Source: Bacillota bacterium
GTDB lineage: Bacteria; Bacillota; Clostridia; Ch29
NCBI GenBank assembly: GCA_028686075.1
Contig: JAQUCT010000001.1
Span: forward strand, 111,481-175,480
DNA length: 64,000 nucleotides
Direction of reading: 5' to 3'
This document shows, one piece after another, positions 36,458-45,930 of the stretch; the stretch's first letter is position 1; the number at the start of each line of letters is the position of its first letter. A program made the translations under genes and the position numbers. Below the pieces are notes generated by a model. The model had not been told where the DNA came from. It searched no databases and saw only the letters and a program-made list of their open reading frames with translations.

Positions 36458-36850
36458 GTGGAAAAGGTTCAATATTACGGCACTGGTAGAAGGAAAAGGT
36501 CCATAGCCCGGGTAAGGCTTATACCCGGTGAAGGCAGGATAAATATAAACGGCAGGGATATTGATGATTATTTCGGTCTTGAGACATTGAAGGTTATAGC
36601 AAGACAGCCCCTGGAGCTTACCGGAACCACCGGCAAATTTGACGTGGTGGCTCTTGTACACGGAGGCGGGTTTACCGGTCAGGCGGGGGCCTTAAGACAC
36701 GGCATATCAAGGGCCCTTGAGCAGGCGGACCCCGAATACAGACCGGTACTAAAAAAAGCTGGCTTTATGACAAGGGACCCGAGGATGAAGGAAAGGAAGA
36801 AGTACGGCTTAAAGAAGGCAAGAAAGGCTTCCCAGTTCTCCAAGCGTTAG
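36458..36850 (+). CDS. rpsI: 30S ribosomal protein S9
   Basis: [20 protein letters not shown] start. Confidence 0.98.
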   Translation: MEKVQYYGTGRRKRSIARVRLIPGEGRININGRDIDDYFGLETLKVIARQPLELTGTTGKFDVVALVHGGGFTGQAGALRHGISRALEQADPEYRPVLKKAGFMTRDPRMKERKKYGLKKARKASQFSKR

Positions 36851-36908
36851 ATTGTTGCCGATATACAACAAGTACGCTTGGAATTATGAACAATGCTTGT
36901 TCCAAACA

Positions 36909-36951
36909 TCAACCGTCAGGTGGAATCTACCCTTGGCGGTTCATTTTTTTC
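36909..36951 (+). terminator. Terminator after rplM-rpsI
   Basis: AACCGTCAGG...CCTTGGCGGTTcaTTTTTTT. Confidence 0.75.
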
Positions 36952-36980
36952 TGGACAATGTGGACAAGCGGTGATATAAT
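36952..36980 (+). promoter_or_regulatory. sigmaA-type promoter
   Basis: TGGACA - 17 nt - TATAAT. Confidence 0.65.
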
Positions 36981-36997
36981 CTAGAAAAATGAATATC

Positions 36998-37106
36998 GTT
37001 TTCCTTTAAGGTGGTCCAGAGAGGCTGGCAAGGAAAAGCAAAAGTGGTGTTAGGATTAACGCTCACTGTGCGAAGATACTTCCTGTCGGCAGCAGGAAGT
37101 TTTTTA
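36998..37106 (+). promoter_or_regulatory. PyrR-dependent transcription attenuator
   Basis: TCCAGAGAGGCTGGCAAGGA PyrR-binding loop followed by ACTTCCTG-tcggcag-CAGGAAGT-TTTTTT terminator. Confidence 0.9.
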
Positions 37107-37126
37107 TTCTAACTAAACACGAAGGA

Positions 37127-38413
37127 GTGTATATGATGACTGACAACGGCAGAAACAAGCAGGTGGACAGCGAGGTAATTTCTGAGGGTGATTTCCTTCC
37201 TACCGGCAAAAAAGTAATACTTGGATTGCAGCATACCTTTACGATGTTTGGAGCTACTGTTCTTGTTCCCATTATTACCGGGATGAACGTATCAGTAGCT
37301 CTTTTTATGGCCGGTATAGGCACTTTGTTTTTTCATATTGTTACAAAGAAGAAAGCTCCGGTATTCCTAGGGTCTTCCTTTGCATTCATACCGCCCATAC
37401 TGGCGGCGGCTGCTGCGGTTGCTGCAAGGAACGGGGTTGCCTACCAGGCTGGGGATGCCTATGCGGAGGGGCTTGCCTATGCCCAGGGCGGCATAGTAAT
37501 AGCCGGTCTGGTGTATGTAGTCATGTCGGGGCTTGTATATCTGTTCGGATACGAAAAAATAGTAAGTTTTTTCCCGCCCATCGTTACCGGTCCCATAATA
37601 ATGACAATAGGGTTGCTTTTGGCACCTACCGCCATAGACATGGCCAGCGGCAACTGGTTCCTTGCCATTGTGGCTCTTATAACGGTGACACTTGTAAGCA
37701 TAGTTGGAAAGGGTTTCATAAAGGTACTACCGGTATTGATAGGCTTGTTTGTAGGATACATTGTGGCTATGATAACCGCAAATGTGGACTATACCCCCTT
37801 TGCCGAGGCGGGATGGTTCGGGATACCGCCCTTCCAGGCAGCCAGGTTTGATATGGAAATGATAATGATTGTGGCACCGGTTGCGATTGTAACCATGGTT
37901 GAACATATAGGAGACGTGCTGGCGGTGGGGGCCACTGTGGAAAAAGACCTTATTAAGGACCCGGGCCTTTCAAGGACACTCATAGGCGACGGCGTGGCAA
38001 CCTGTATATCCGCAATGTTTGGTGGTCCAGCCAACACTACCTATTCCGAGAACACTGGCGTGCTGGCCCTCACAAAGGTACACAATCCGGTTGTTATGAG
38101 AATAGCCGCTTGTTTTGCAATAGTACTGGCAGTAATACCCAAACTTGGGGCCTTTATTAGCACAATACCCACCGCGGTTGTAGGCGGGATATCAATAATA
38201 CTGTTTGGTATGATAGCGGGAATAGGTGTAAGGACGATAGTGGAGAATCAAGTGGACTTCAAAAAATCCAGGAATCTTATTATAGCCGCGGTAATATTGG
38301 TCCTCGGTCTTGGCGGGGCAACCCTTTCGTTTAAATGGATTACAGTATCCGGAATGGCTCTTGGAGCAATCGCAGGCATAATACTCAACAAAATACTTCC
38401 CGACTTAGAATAA
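37127..38413 (+). CDS. Uracil/xanthine permease (NCS2 family), probably uracil
   Basis: LGLQHTFTMFGATVLVPIITG; PANTTYSENTGVLALTKV; PyrR leader. Confidence 0.93.
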   Translation: MYMMTDNGRNKQVDSEVISEGDFLPTGKKVILGLQHTFTMFGATVLVPIITGMNVSVALFMAGIGTLFFHIVTKKKAPVFLGSSFAFIPPILAAAAAVAARNGVAYQAGDAYAEGLAYAQGGIVIAGLVYVVMSGLVYLFGYEKIVSFFPPIVTGPIIMTIGLLLAPTAIDMASGNWFLAIVALITVTLVSIVGKGFIKVLPVLIGLFVGYIVAMITANVDYTPFAEAGWFGIPPFQAARFDMEMIMIVAPVAIVTMVEHIGDVLAVGATVEKDLIKDPGLSRTLIGDGVATCISAMFGGPANTTYSENTGVLALTKVHNPVVMRIAACFAIVLAVIPKLGAFISTIPTAVVGGISIILFGMIAGIGVRTIVENQVDFKKSRNLIIAAVILVLGLGGATLSFKWITVSGMALGAIAGIILNKILPDLE

Positions 38414-38440
38414 CCGGGAATGGGACAAGGTATAAGAAGA

Positions 38441-38472
38441 AGGGACAAGGGACGACGGTTCTTTGTCCCCTT
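38441..38472 (+). repeat. REP-like small palindrome (copy 2), may act as terminator
   Basis: AGGGACAA-gggacgacggttct-TTGTCCC. Confidence 0.5.
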
Positions 38473-38557
38473 TCCTAATTATCACATTTTTTTGTGATTA
38501 TATTTTTTTTTGCACATATATTTCTTATATACCCGGTAGAGTAGGGGGAATATAAAT

Positions 38558-39262
38558 ATGCACATAATTGTAATAATGAGGAAAAACCTTTTTATTGCCG
38601 CCGCCCTTTTGACCATGGTAATATTTACATTTATCTTTTTTAATGATATCTTAGATTCCAGCAGGGCTGTTTTTTCCCCAATGACAAACAGGGCTGTATT
38701 CATAGACGCCGGACATGGGGGCAGGGACCCCGGTGCCGTTGGAAGGCAGGGCGAAAACGAAGACAGGATAAACCTCGAAATAGCCCTAAGGCTAAAAAGA
38801 TTGGTGGAGGAGGGGGGAGGGATTGCCATTCTGACAAGAGATGGTGATTACGGCCTGTATTCCCCCGAAGCTCCCAACAAAAAACGGGACGACTTGCAAA
38901 AGCGCAAAGCCATCGCGGACCAAAGCGATAGCTGCGTTAATATAATTATTCATCTTAACAGCTTTTCCCAATCAAGGTATTACGGGGCCCAAACCTTTTA
39001 CCACAGGGGCTCGGAGGAGAGCAAAAGGCTTGCAGTGATATTACAGGAGGAACTGCGAAGGGTTCTTGACAGGGATAATTATCGTCAGCCTAAGGCGGAC
39101 GACGATATCTATCTTCTTAAAGACAACCAAGCTCCTACGGTGCTGGTGGAATGCGGCTTTTTATCCAACCCTGAAGAGGAGCGGCTTTTAAACGAAGAAA
39201 GGTATAAGGAAAAGGTCGCCTTTGGAATATACTCGGGCATTGTAAGATATTTAACCGAATGA
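38558..39262 (+). CDS. cwlD: N-acetylmuramoyl-L-alanine amidase, CwlD-type
   Basis: VFIDAGHGGRDPGAVGRQGENEDRINLEIALRLK; TVLVECGFLSNPEEERLL; signal anchor. Confidence 0.9.
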   Translation: MHIIVIMRKNLFIAAALLTMVIFTFIFFNDILDSSRAVFSPMTNRAVFIDAGHGGRDPGAVGRQGENEDRINLEIALRLKRLVEEGGGIAILTRDGDYGLYSPEAPNKKRDDLQKRKAIADQSDSCVNIIIHLNSFSQSRYYGAQTFYHRGSEESKRLAVILQEELRRVLDRDNYRQPKADDDIYLLKDNQAPTVLVECGFLSNPEEERLLNEERYKEKVAFGIYSGIVRYLTE

Positions 39263-39324
39263 AATGCCCCTTATATATGTCATACTAATACGGATAACCT
39301 GTGAAAAATGGAGGGAGTAAAACA

Positions 39325-40680
39325 ATGGGGAAAATAGGTACATGCTATCTGGTGCCGCATCCTCCCATCATAGTTGCGGAAGTCGGGCAGGGGGAGGAAA
39401 GAAAAGCCCGGAAAACAATTGATGCGATGGAGAAAATATCGCTAGAGATTGCCGCTAAGAAACCGGAGGTTTTAGTTGTCATTACGCCCCACGGTCCCTT
39501 GTTCAGGGATGCCATTGCGGTGGGGGTACGGAGGGAATTTAGCGGGAACTTTGGCAGCTTTGGCCGGCCCGGGGTATCCCTGTCATTTCCGGGGCACATA
39601 GAAATGGCCTTTGATATAATGGAAGAGGCTGCCCGGGAGGGCATACCCGTTATGGCCGTTGACGAAGGCACCCGCAAGAGGTACGGCATATCCCCGGGCC
39701 TCGACCACGGGGCCCTGGTGCCCCTGTATTTTATAAGCAAAAAGTACCAAGGCTTTAGTCTTGTACACATAACCTACGGGCTGCTTTCCCCGGGACAGCT
39801 ATACAGGTTCGGCGTGTGCATCCAAAGGGCGGCCGAAAAGCGAAATGGCCAAACCGCCATTATATGCAGTGGAGACCTGTCCCACAGGCTAACAAAGGGA
39901 GCACCCGCCGGTTACAGCAAAAGAGGCATCGAGTATGACCAAAGCCTTGTGGCTCTCCTGAAGGACATGAATGTGGACGATATAAAGAGTATGGACCCCG
40001 GTCTGATAGAGGAAGCCGGAGAGTGTGCTTATCGGTCTGTGGTTACCACCCTGGGGGTTATGGACGGCTATAGGGTGGATTCCCGCATATTGTCATACGA
40101 GGGCCCCTACGGTGTGGGGTACTGTGTTGCTGCCTTTACCCCCTTTAAGAGGGACCCCCAAAGAGAAAGGGGAGACCCCTTTATCGGGTTAGCCCGTTTC
40201 GCACTGGAAAGTTATATAAAAAATGGTGAGGTAATTGACCCACCTGACGGACTTCCGGAGGAAATGCTGTTCGAAAGGGCCGGTGCCTTCGTATCCCTTA
40301 AAATGAACGGACAGCTTAGGGGCTGCATAGGTACAATATCGTCCACCACCGAAAATATTGCCAGGGAAATAATAAACAATGCAATAAGTGCTGGCGTGAG
40401 GGACCCCCGGTTTTATCCCGTTACGTTGGAGGAATTGGAATGTATTGAGTATTCAGTGGATGTACTGGGACAGCCGGAGGCCATCCAGTCCATGGACGGG
40501 TTGGATGTGAAAAGGTACGGCGTAATAGTCCGCTCGGGGGGAAGGACGGGGCTTCTGCTGCCCGATATCGAAGGGGTTGACACCCCGCAGCAGCAGATAG
40601 CTATTGCCCTTAGGAAAGCGGGTATTAACCCCGGGGAATCCTATATTCTGGAGAGATTTGAGGTAATAAGGCACCAATAA
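39325..40680 (+). CDS. AmmeMemoRadiSam fusion protein: N-terminal class III extradiol dioxygenase-like (Memo/LigB) domain plus C-terminal AMMECR1 domain
   Basis: CYLVPHPPIIVAEVGQGEE... VVITPHGP; C-terminal GAFVSLKMNGQLRGCIGTISSTTENIAREIINNAISAGVRDPRF. Confidence 0.92.
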   Translation: MGKIGTCYLVPHPPIIVAEVGQGEERKARKTIDAMEKISLEIAAKKPEVLVVITPHGPLFRDAIAVGVRREFSGNFGSFGRPGVSLSFPGHIEMAFDIMEEAAREGIPVMAVDEGTRKRYGISPGLDHGALVPLYFISKKYQGFSLVHITYGLLSPGQLYRFGVCIQRAAEKRNGQTAIICSGDLSHRLTKGAPAGYSKRGIEYDQSLVALLKDMNVDDIKSMDPGLIEEAGECAYRSVVTTLGVMDGYRVDSRILSYEGPYGVGYCVAAFTPFKRDPQRERGDPFIGLARFALESYIKNGEVIDPPDGLPEEMLFERAGAFVSLKMNGQLRGCIGTISSTTENIAREIINNAISAGVRDPRFYPVTLEELECIEYSVDVLGQPEAIQSMDGLDVKRYGVIVRSGGRTGLLLPDIEGVDTPQQQIAIALRKAGINPGESYILERFEVIRHQ

Positions 40681-40691
40681 GGGGTGAGGAT

Positions 40692-41675
40692 ATGGAATTC
40701 AAAAAGGCTTTGCACTATATAAGGGATGGGGACACCGTACGGTGTTTTCTGTGTCCCCACGGATGCGTACTCAAACCGGGGCAAACCGGTAGATGCAGCG
40801 TAAGAAGAAATAAGGGCGGCGTTTTGTATTCGCTAAACTATGGAAAGGTAACAGCCTGCAATGTCGACCCGATAGAAAAAAAGCCCCTCTATCATTTTTA
40901 TCCCGGAAGTCGGATACTATCGGTGGGCAGTTTCGGATGCAACCTAAAATGCGGCTTCTGCCAGAACCATGCGATTGCCCACGGTACTCCCGGGACGGTT
41001 TTTGTCTCCCCCGAAGGCCTTGCGGACCGGGCGGCGTCAGCGGAGGATAATATAGGAATAGCCTATACTTATAACGAGCCTTCCATATGGTATGAATACG
41101 TACTGGACACCGCCCGCATTGCCAGGGAAAGGGGGCTTAAGAATGTGCTGGTGACGAACGGTTATATAGGCATCAAAGCCCTGGAACAGCTGCTCCCTTT
41201 TATAGACGCTCTAAATATAGATGTAAAGGCTTTTTCTGATGCTTACTACGACAGCATATGCTCAGGCAGGCTTTCCCCTGTCCTTGATACCGTAAAAGCG
41301 GCGGCGGGACGCTGCCATGTGGAGGTTACAACCCTTATTGTGGACGAACTTAACAGCAGCATTGACGAACTGGAAGGCCTGGGGGAATGGGTAGCCGGCA
41401 TTGATAAAAGTATTCCCATTCACCTTTCAAGGTATTATCCGGCGTATCAAATGGACAGGCCCCCAACCCGGTTGGAGACAATGGCTGCTGCCGCAAAGGC
41501 GGTTAAAAAACACCTGGATTATGTCTATATAGGCAATGTGGCCGGTGCCGACAACGATACCTACTGCCCCGACTGCGGAGTAAAACTGGTGGAAAGAAAG
41601 GGCTACGGCGCGAGCCTTCTATTTGACGGCAAAAAGTGCGGTGACTGCGGAAAGCAAATCAATATGGTGGTTTAA
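40692..41675 (+). CDS. AmmeMemoRadiSam system radical SAM enzyme
   Basis: SVGSFGCNLKCGFCQNHAIA radical SAM CxxxCxxC; zinc-like CPDCG...CGDCG C-terminus. Confidence 0.93.
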   Translation: MEFKKALHYIRDGDTVRCFLCPHGCVLKPGQTGRCSVRRNKGGVLYSLNYGKVTACNVDPIEKKPLYHFYPGSRILSVGSFGCNLKCGFCQNHAIAHGTPGTVFVSPEGLADRAASAEDNIGIAYTYNEPSIWYEYVLDTARIARERGLKNVLVTNGYIGIKALEQLLPFIDALNIDVKAFSDAYYDSICSGRLSPVLDTVKAAAGRCHVEVTTLIVDELNSSIDELEGLGEWVAGIDKSIPIHLSRYYPAYQMDRPPTRLETMAAAAKAVKKHLDYVYIGNVAGADNDTYCPDCGVKLVERKGYGASLLFDGKKCGDCGKQINMVV

Positions 41676-41727
41676 AGATATGGTATCGTAATAAACGGTT
41701 AAGTTTTAAAAGCATATGGTTTTAAAC

Positions 41728-41776
41728 TCCCCCCTTACTCCATATAATTATATAGAGTAAAGGGGGAGCTTTTATT
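41728..41776 (+). terminator. Terminator upstream of L,D-transpeptidase gene
   Basis: CTCCCCCCTTACTC...GAGTAAAGGGGGAGCTTTT. Confidence 0.8.
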
Positions 41777-41778
41777 AT

Positions 41779-42513
41779 ATGGCAAAAAGGATGCTTGGTT
41801 TTGTCCTGCTTTTTATTGTTCCGGCCGCTTTAATACTATATTGCGGCGATAGCCGGATGGATAAGGAACAACTGAAGGAATTACAGAACTATCAGGTTTG
41901 GGAAAAAAGGTACATGCTGGATAACCCTGAATACGAAAACCTGCAGATTTTAATAGATATAGACGAGAAGACTCTTTACCTTCTGGACGGTAGCAAGCTG
42001 ATAAAGAAGTACCCGGTGGCTACCGGAGCAAGTTCAACCCCTACTCCCGTCGGCCGGTGGAAGGTAATAAACAAGGCAAGGTGGGGAGGAGGCTTTGGCA
42101 GCCGGTGGATAGGAATAGACGTTCCTTGGGGTATTTATGGGATACACGGCACCAACAAGCCTTCCAGCATTGGATACAATGCTTCCCACGGCTGTATAAG
42201 AATGTACAACAAGAATGTGGAGGACCTTTTCACCTATGTAAAATACGGAACTCCGGTGTACATATATGGTGGACTTTATGGTCCCTTCGGTAACGGTGCC
42301 AGGAACCTAAAACCCGGGGACAAGGGTATTGACGTGGTGGAGGTGCAAAGGCGGCTAAAGCTATTAGGATACTATAGCGGCTCCATCGACGGGGTATACG
42401 GGCCCAACATGGAGGCTTCCCTGTACCGGTTCCAGGCCGACAATGGCCTGCCCAAGAGCAGAGTCATATATTATGAGACCTATACGGCCATGGGTATTAT
42501 TATGATGGACTAG
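41779..42513 (+). CDS. L,D-transpeptidase (YkuD) with C-terminal peptidoglycan-binding domain
   Basis: YGIHGTNKPSSIGYNASHGCIRMYNKNVEDL; VQRRLKLLGYYSGSIDGVYGP. Confidence 0.93.
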   Translation: MAKRMLGFVLLFIVPAALILYCGDSRMDKEQLKELQNYQVWEKRYMLDNPEYENLQILIDIDEKTLYLLDGSKLIKKYPVATGASSTPTPVGRWKVINKARWGGGFGSRWIGIDVPWGIYGIHGTNKPSSIGYNASHGCIRMYNKNVEDLFTYVKYGTPVYIYGGLYGPFGNGARNLKPGDKGIDVVEVQRRLKLLGYYSGSIDGVYGPNMEASLYRFQADNGLPKSRVIYYETYTAMGIIMMD

Positions 42514-42515
42514 GA

Positions 42516-42553
42516 AGAAAAACCGAAGGAAACTGTGCCCTTCGGTTTTTCCG
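42516..42553. terminator. Bidirectional terminator between convergent genes
   Basis: AAAAACCGAAGG...CCTTCGGTTTTT. Confidence 0.85.
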
Positions 42554-42567
42554 TGTCATTAAAAGGC

Positions 42568-43122
42568 TTAACTGTCGCCTCTGTCCATCGGGTCCATGGT
42601 ATATATATGGCCCATAAGGGTTTCGGGTTTTTTGCCATCTACCAGGAATTGTATCGACTCTACGTTTTCCAGTTCGGTGAGTGTCATAATAACCGAGCTA
42701 ATAAGAAAAAACTCCTCCATAGACCCGCCGCTCATACCGGAACTCGCAAAATTTACATAGGCTATGTCATCGGCCACTTCCACGTCTATAAGCTTTATTC
42801 TGGACGGTATAACAACCCCCATATTTTCATCTCTGGGTCCTTTAATCAGTTCCTCCACCGCGGTTTGAGCCAGAGGCTTGTTAGTGAGGGTTACCTTTCT
42901 CTTTTCGGTGAGCATTTTTTCAAGGTTCTCGTTTCCGGTCTGGACATACTCATTGTTTGCAAAGTAAAGCGTTATTTCCACCGTTTCTCCCTCCGGTTCG
43001 GGGGGTACAATGGTGTCCCCCGGCTGGGGGTCTCCCTGGCCATTGCCGCTGGAAAACAAGCCGCATCCCGCTGTAAGAAGGGCCGTTACCAGTATCAGTA
43101 TAAGCATTGTGTTTTTTTTCAT
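42568..43122 (-). CDS. GerMN-domain lipoprotein (GerM-like spore/germination protein)
   Basis: LVTALLTAGCGLF lipobox; EITLYFANNEYVQTGNENLEKMLTEKRKVTLTNKPLAQTAVEELIKGP. Confidence 0.85.
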   Translation of the reverse strand: MKKNTMLILILVTALLTAGCGLFSSGNGQGDPQPGDTIVPPEPEGETVEITLYFANNEYVQTGNENLEKMLTEKRKVTLTNKPLAQTAVEELIKGPRDENMGVVIPSRIKLIDVEVADDIAYVNFASSGMSGGSMEEFFLISSVIMTLTELENVESIQFLVDGKKPETLMGHIYTMDPMDRGDS

Positions 43123-43217
43123 ATAGTGTACCTCCTTGTCTTTTGGATGGGTTTCTTAAGTATATGATACCGCCCATTTGTAAAGATAATGTTAAGCGGT
43201 TCTAAAGAATATATAAA

Positions 43218-43500
43218 CTACAGGGGGATGGTAAGAATAATGGTAGTTCCTTTTTCCGGCCTACTGTCCGCTGAAATATCCCATCCGTGAAGGGTTGCAA
43301 TTCTTTTTACTATCGCAAGGCCCATACCGTAACCTTCTATCTCTTTGCTCCGGGAGGGTTCGCTCCTGAAAAGCCCTTCGAATATACGGGGCAGGTCGTT
43401 GGCGGCGATGCCTATTCCGTTATCGGAAACTTCCAGGCTGCTCTTTAATCCCTTTACTAGGGCTTTCTCATCATCTATCAGCAAAATCTTTATGGCACAG
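43218..43500 (-). pseudogene. Two-component system fossil: response regulator N-terminus joined to histidine kinase C-terminal ATPase
   Basis: IKILLIDDEKALVKGLKSSLE then VSDNGIGIAANDLPRIFEGLFRSEPSRSKEIEGYGMGLAIVKRI. Confidence 0.8.
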
Positions 43501-43512
43501 CCTCCCTCCCCC

Positions 43513-43543
43513 GGAAGCAGGAGGACGGTTCTTTTGCTCCCTC
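43513..43543 (+). repeat. REP-like small palindrome (copy 3)
   Basis: GGAAGCA-ggaggacggttcttt-TGCTCCC. Confidence 0.45.
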
Positions 43544-43853
43544 CTTGGAAGTGAAGTAACTATTTATGGTTCCTTCATCGGGGGAATATTACATATATTG
43601 TAACACAGTTTACCGCCAACAATTAATAGCAGCAGGCTTAAAATAAAAAAGGCCGCCTGTAGCGGATTGCGTAATAAGATGATAACCGGTTATCTTTGCG
43701 GTATAATCCGAAAAATATGCTGTACCAAGGTAATAACTGTTCCTCCGGCTGATTAAAAAAATATATTTGTTGTATAATTAAAAGAAGGAGAAACACACAA
43801 GGGGATAGAAAATATACTATGCAAAGTTTTTCAAAAAGTTTGGAGTGTACAGT

Positions 43854-44702
43854 ATGGCTACACAAATGAAGGAAATAATAATGAGCATTACTCTTTGGGA
43901 TGTAATAGACATAGCGGTTATCGCCTACGTCTTTTATAAGATTTTTATGCTTATCCGGGAAACCAGGGCGGAGCAGCTTATAAAGGGTATTTTCGTTCTT
44001 ATATTTGCCACCTGGGCCACCGGGTCCAGCGGGTTTTTCCGGCTGTACACCGTAAACTGGCTGCTTCGTAATACCATGACGGTGGGAGTTATAGCCCTGC
44101 TTATAGTTTTTCAGCCGGAACTGCGCAGGGCACTGGAGTTCCTTGGCCGAGGCGGTATAATTTTCGGCAATCCCTTAAGCGAGGCCCTTGATAAGGAGAC
44201 CAAAACGCTTATTGACGAAATAACGGTAGCGGTGCAGGCTCTTGCTAAGAAAAAGGTAGGTGCCCTTATAGTGCTTGAAAGGGAAACGGGAGTTGGCGAA
44301 TTTATGGAAACCGGTACAACGGTGGACGCCGTTGTATCATCACGGCTGCTACAGACTATATTTGCGACCAATACGCCGCTACACGACGGCGCGGTTATAA
44401 TACGAGACAAGAGAATAGCCTCGGCGGGATGTTTGCTTCCGCTTACCGAAAACCAAAGCCTCAGTAAAGAGCTGGGCACCAGACACAGGGCTGGACTTGG
44501 CATTTCCGAGTACTCCGACGCTATAGCAATCATCGTATCCGAAGAAACCGGCGTAATTTCTACCGCCAAGGAAGGCCGGCTGTCCAGATACCTCGACGGC
44601 AAAATGCTAAAAGAAATGCTGGTAAGCCAGTACAAGCCCCAGGAGCACAGATACCGTGGTTTCCTGAAATGGAGGGTTAAGGATGTCCAGGATGACAAAT
44701 AA
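43854..44702 (+). CDS. cdaA: Diadenylate cyclase CdaA (DAC domain)
   Basis: TPLHDGAVIIRDKRIASAGCLLPLTE; RHRAGLGISEYSDAIAIIVSEETG. Confidence 0.96.
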   Translation: MATQMKEIIMSITLWDVIDIAVIAYVFYKIFMLIRETRAEQLIKGIFVLIFATWATGSSGFFRLYTVNWLLRNTMTVGVIALLIVFQPELRRALEFLGRGGIIFGNPLSEALDKETKTLIDEITVAVQALAKKKVGALIVLERETGVGEFMETGTTVDAVVSSRLLQTIFATNTPLHDGAVIIRDKRIASAGCLLPLTENQSLSKELGTRHRAGLGISEYSDAIAIIVSEETGVISTAKEGRLSRYLDGKMLKEMLVSQYKPQEHRYRGFLKWRVKDVQDDK

Positions 44703-45912
44703 AAAGATAAACACCAGGATAATATCCATACTGTTTGCGGTGGCTCTCTGGCTGTACGTTGCCAGCGATCAAAACCCCACCGAGTACAAGCCCATAAAAG
44801 ACGTTCCGGTGCAGCTTATTAACGCCGAAGCCATTGTTACATCAGGGCTTGTTATTAAGAACCCCCAGCAGTACAAAATAGATGTAAATATACAGGGTAA
44901 ACGCAGCGTATTGGCCGAGATAAAAGCTGGAGAGATAATTGCCGAGGCCGATCTGCGGGGGCATACCCAAAGGGGCGTAAACAACGTACCGATAGAGGTG
45001 AGGGGTCTGCCCTCCAATGTAGAGTTGGTGGATTACAGCCCTAAGAGCATAAAAGTGGATATGGAGCAAATATCCAGCATTCAGGTGCCGGTAACAGTGT
45101 CCACCGAGGGAAGGCCTATGGAGGGTTATACTACGTTGGCGTCGGTGGTAACCCCAGGGGAGGTGCTGGTAAGCGGACCTGAGAGTTTGCTTAACAATAT
45201 AAGAGTCATAACGGCGGTAATGAAAATGGCCGGATCCACCGGAGACCAGCGGGAAGTGCTGGCGGTTAAAGCGGTGGACGACGAAAACAACGACGTTGCT
45301 GGGGTCACGCTTAATCCCAATATAGTGGAAGTCACCGTCCCCGTGAGAAAGACAAAGCAGGTTGCTATAGAGCCGGTGGTAGAGGGACAGCCCTCTGCGG
45401 AGTGGGAGATAACAGATATTTTTCTAAAAATGGATACAATAGTGATATATGGAGAGGAATCGGTGCTGCAAACAATAAATTCAATTAGGACCGAGCCGGT
45501 CTCGCTGGCCGGCATTGACCGGAATACTAACTTCAACGTTGGTCTGATAATGCCGGAGGGAGTTGCACCGGTTGAGAATATTAATTCGGCAACTGTCTAC
45601 GTAAGAGGGGAAGGGATAATTAACAGGGAAACCCCGGTGGATAGGGTTAACTTAAGCGGTTTGGGAGAAGGTTTAAGGCTTTCCGATGAAACATCTATAC
45701 CTACTGTGCAGGTTACCGTACGCGGCAAAGAGAGTATAATAAACCAATTGACCGCAGGGGACTTTTTTGTGACCGCATCGCTGGAGGGTCTTGCTGCCGG
45801 CAAACATACCGTTACACTTAAGGTGGACCTGCCGAGGGATATTGAGATTGTAAGCATTGCGCCCTTGCGGGTTGAAATAGAACTGGTTGCCCTGGACGAG
45901 GAAGAGGAGTAG
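44683..45912 (+). CDS. cdaR: CdaA regulatory protein CdaR (YbbR repeats)
   Basis: YbbR-type repeats, one N-terminal TM; overlaps cdaA. Confidence 0.93.
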   Translation: MSRMTNKKINTRIISILFAVALWLYVASDQNPTEYKPIKDVPVQLINAEAIVTSGLVIKNPQQYKIDVNIQGKRSVLAEIKAGEIIAEADLRGHTQRGVNNVPIEVRGLPSNVELVDYSPKSIKVDMEQISSIQVPVTVSTEGRPMEGYTTLASVVTPGEVLVSGPESLLNNIRVITAVMKMAGSTGDQREVLAVKAVDDENNDVAGVTLNPNIVEVTVPVRKTKQVAIEPVVEGQPSAEWEITDIFLKMDTIVIYGEESVLQTINSIRTEPVSLAGIDRNTNFNVGLIMPEGVAPVENINSATVYVRGEGIINRETPVDRVNLSGLGEGLRLSDETSIPTVQVTVRGKESIINQLTAGDFFVTASLEGLAAGKHTVTLKVDLPRDIEIVSIAPLRVEIELVALDEEEE

Positions 45913-45930
45913 GGTACTGGGGGTGAAAGA

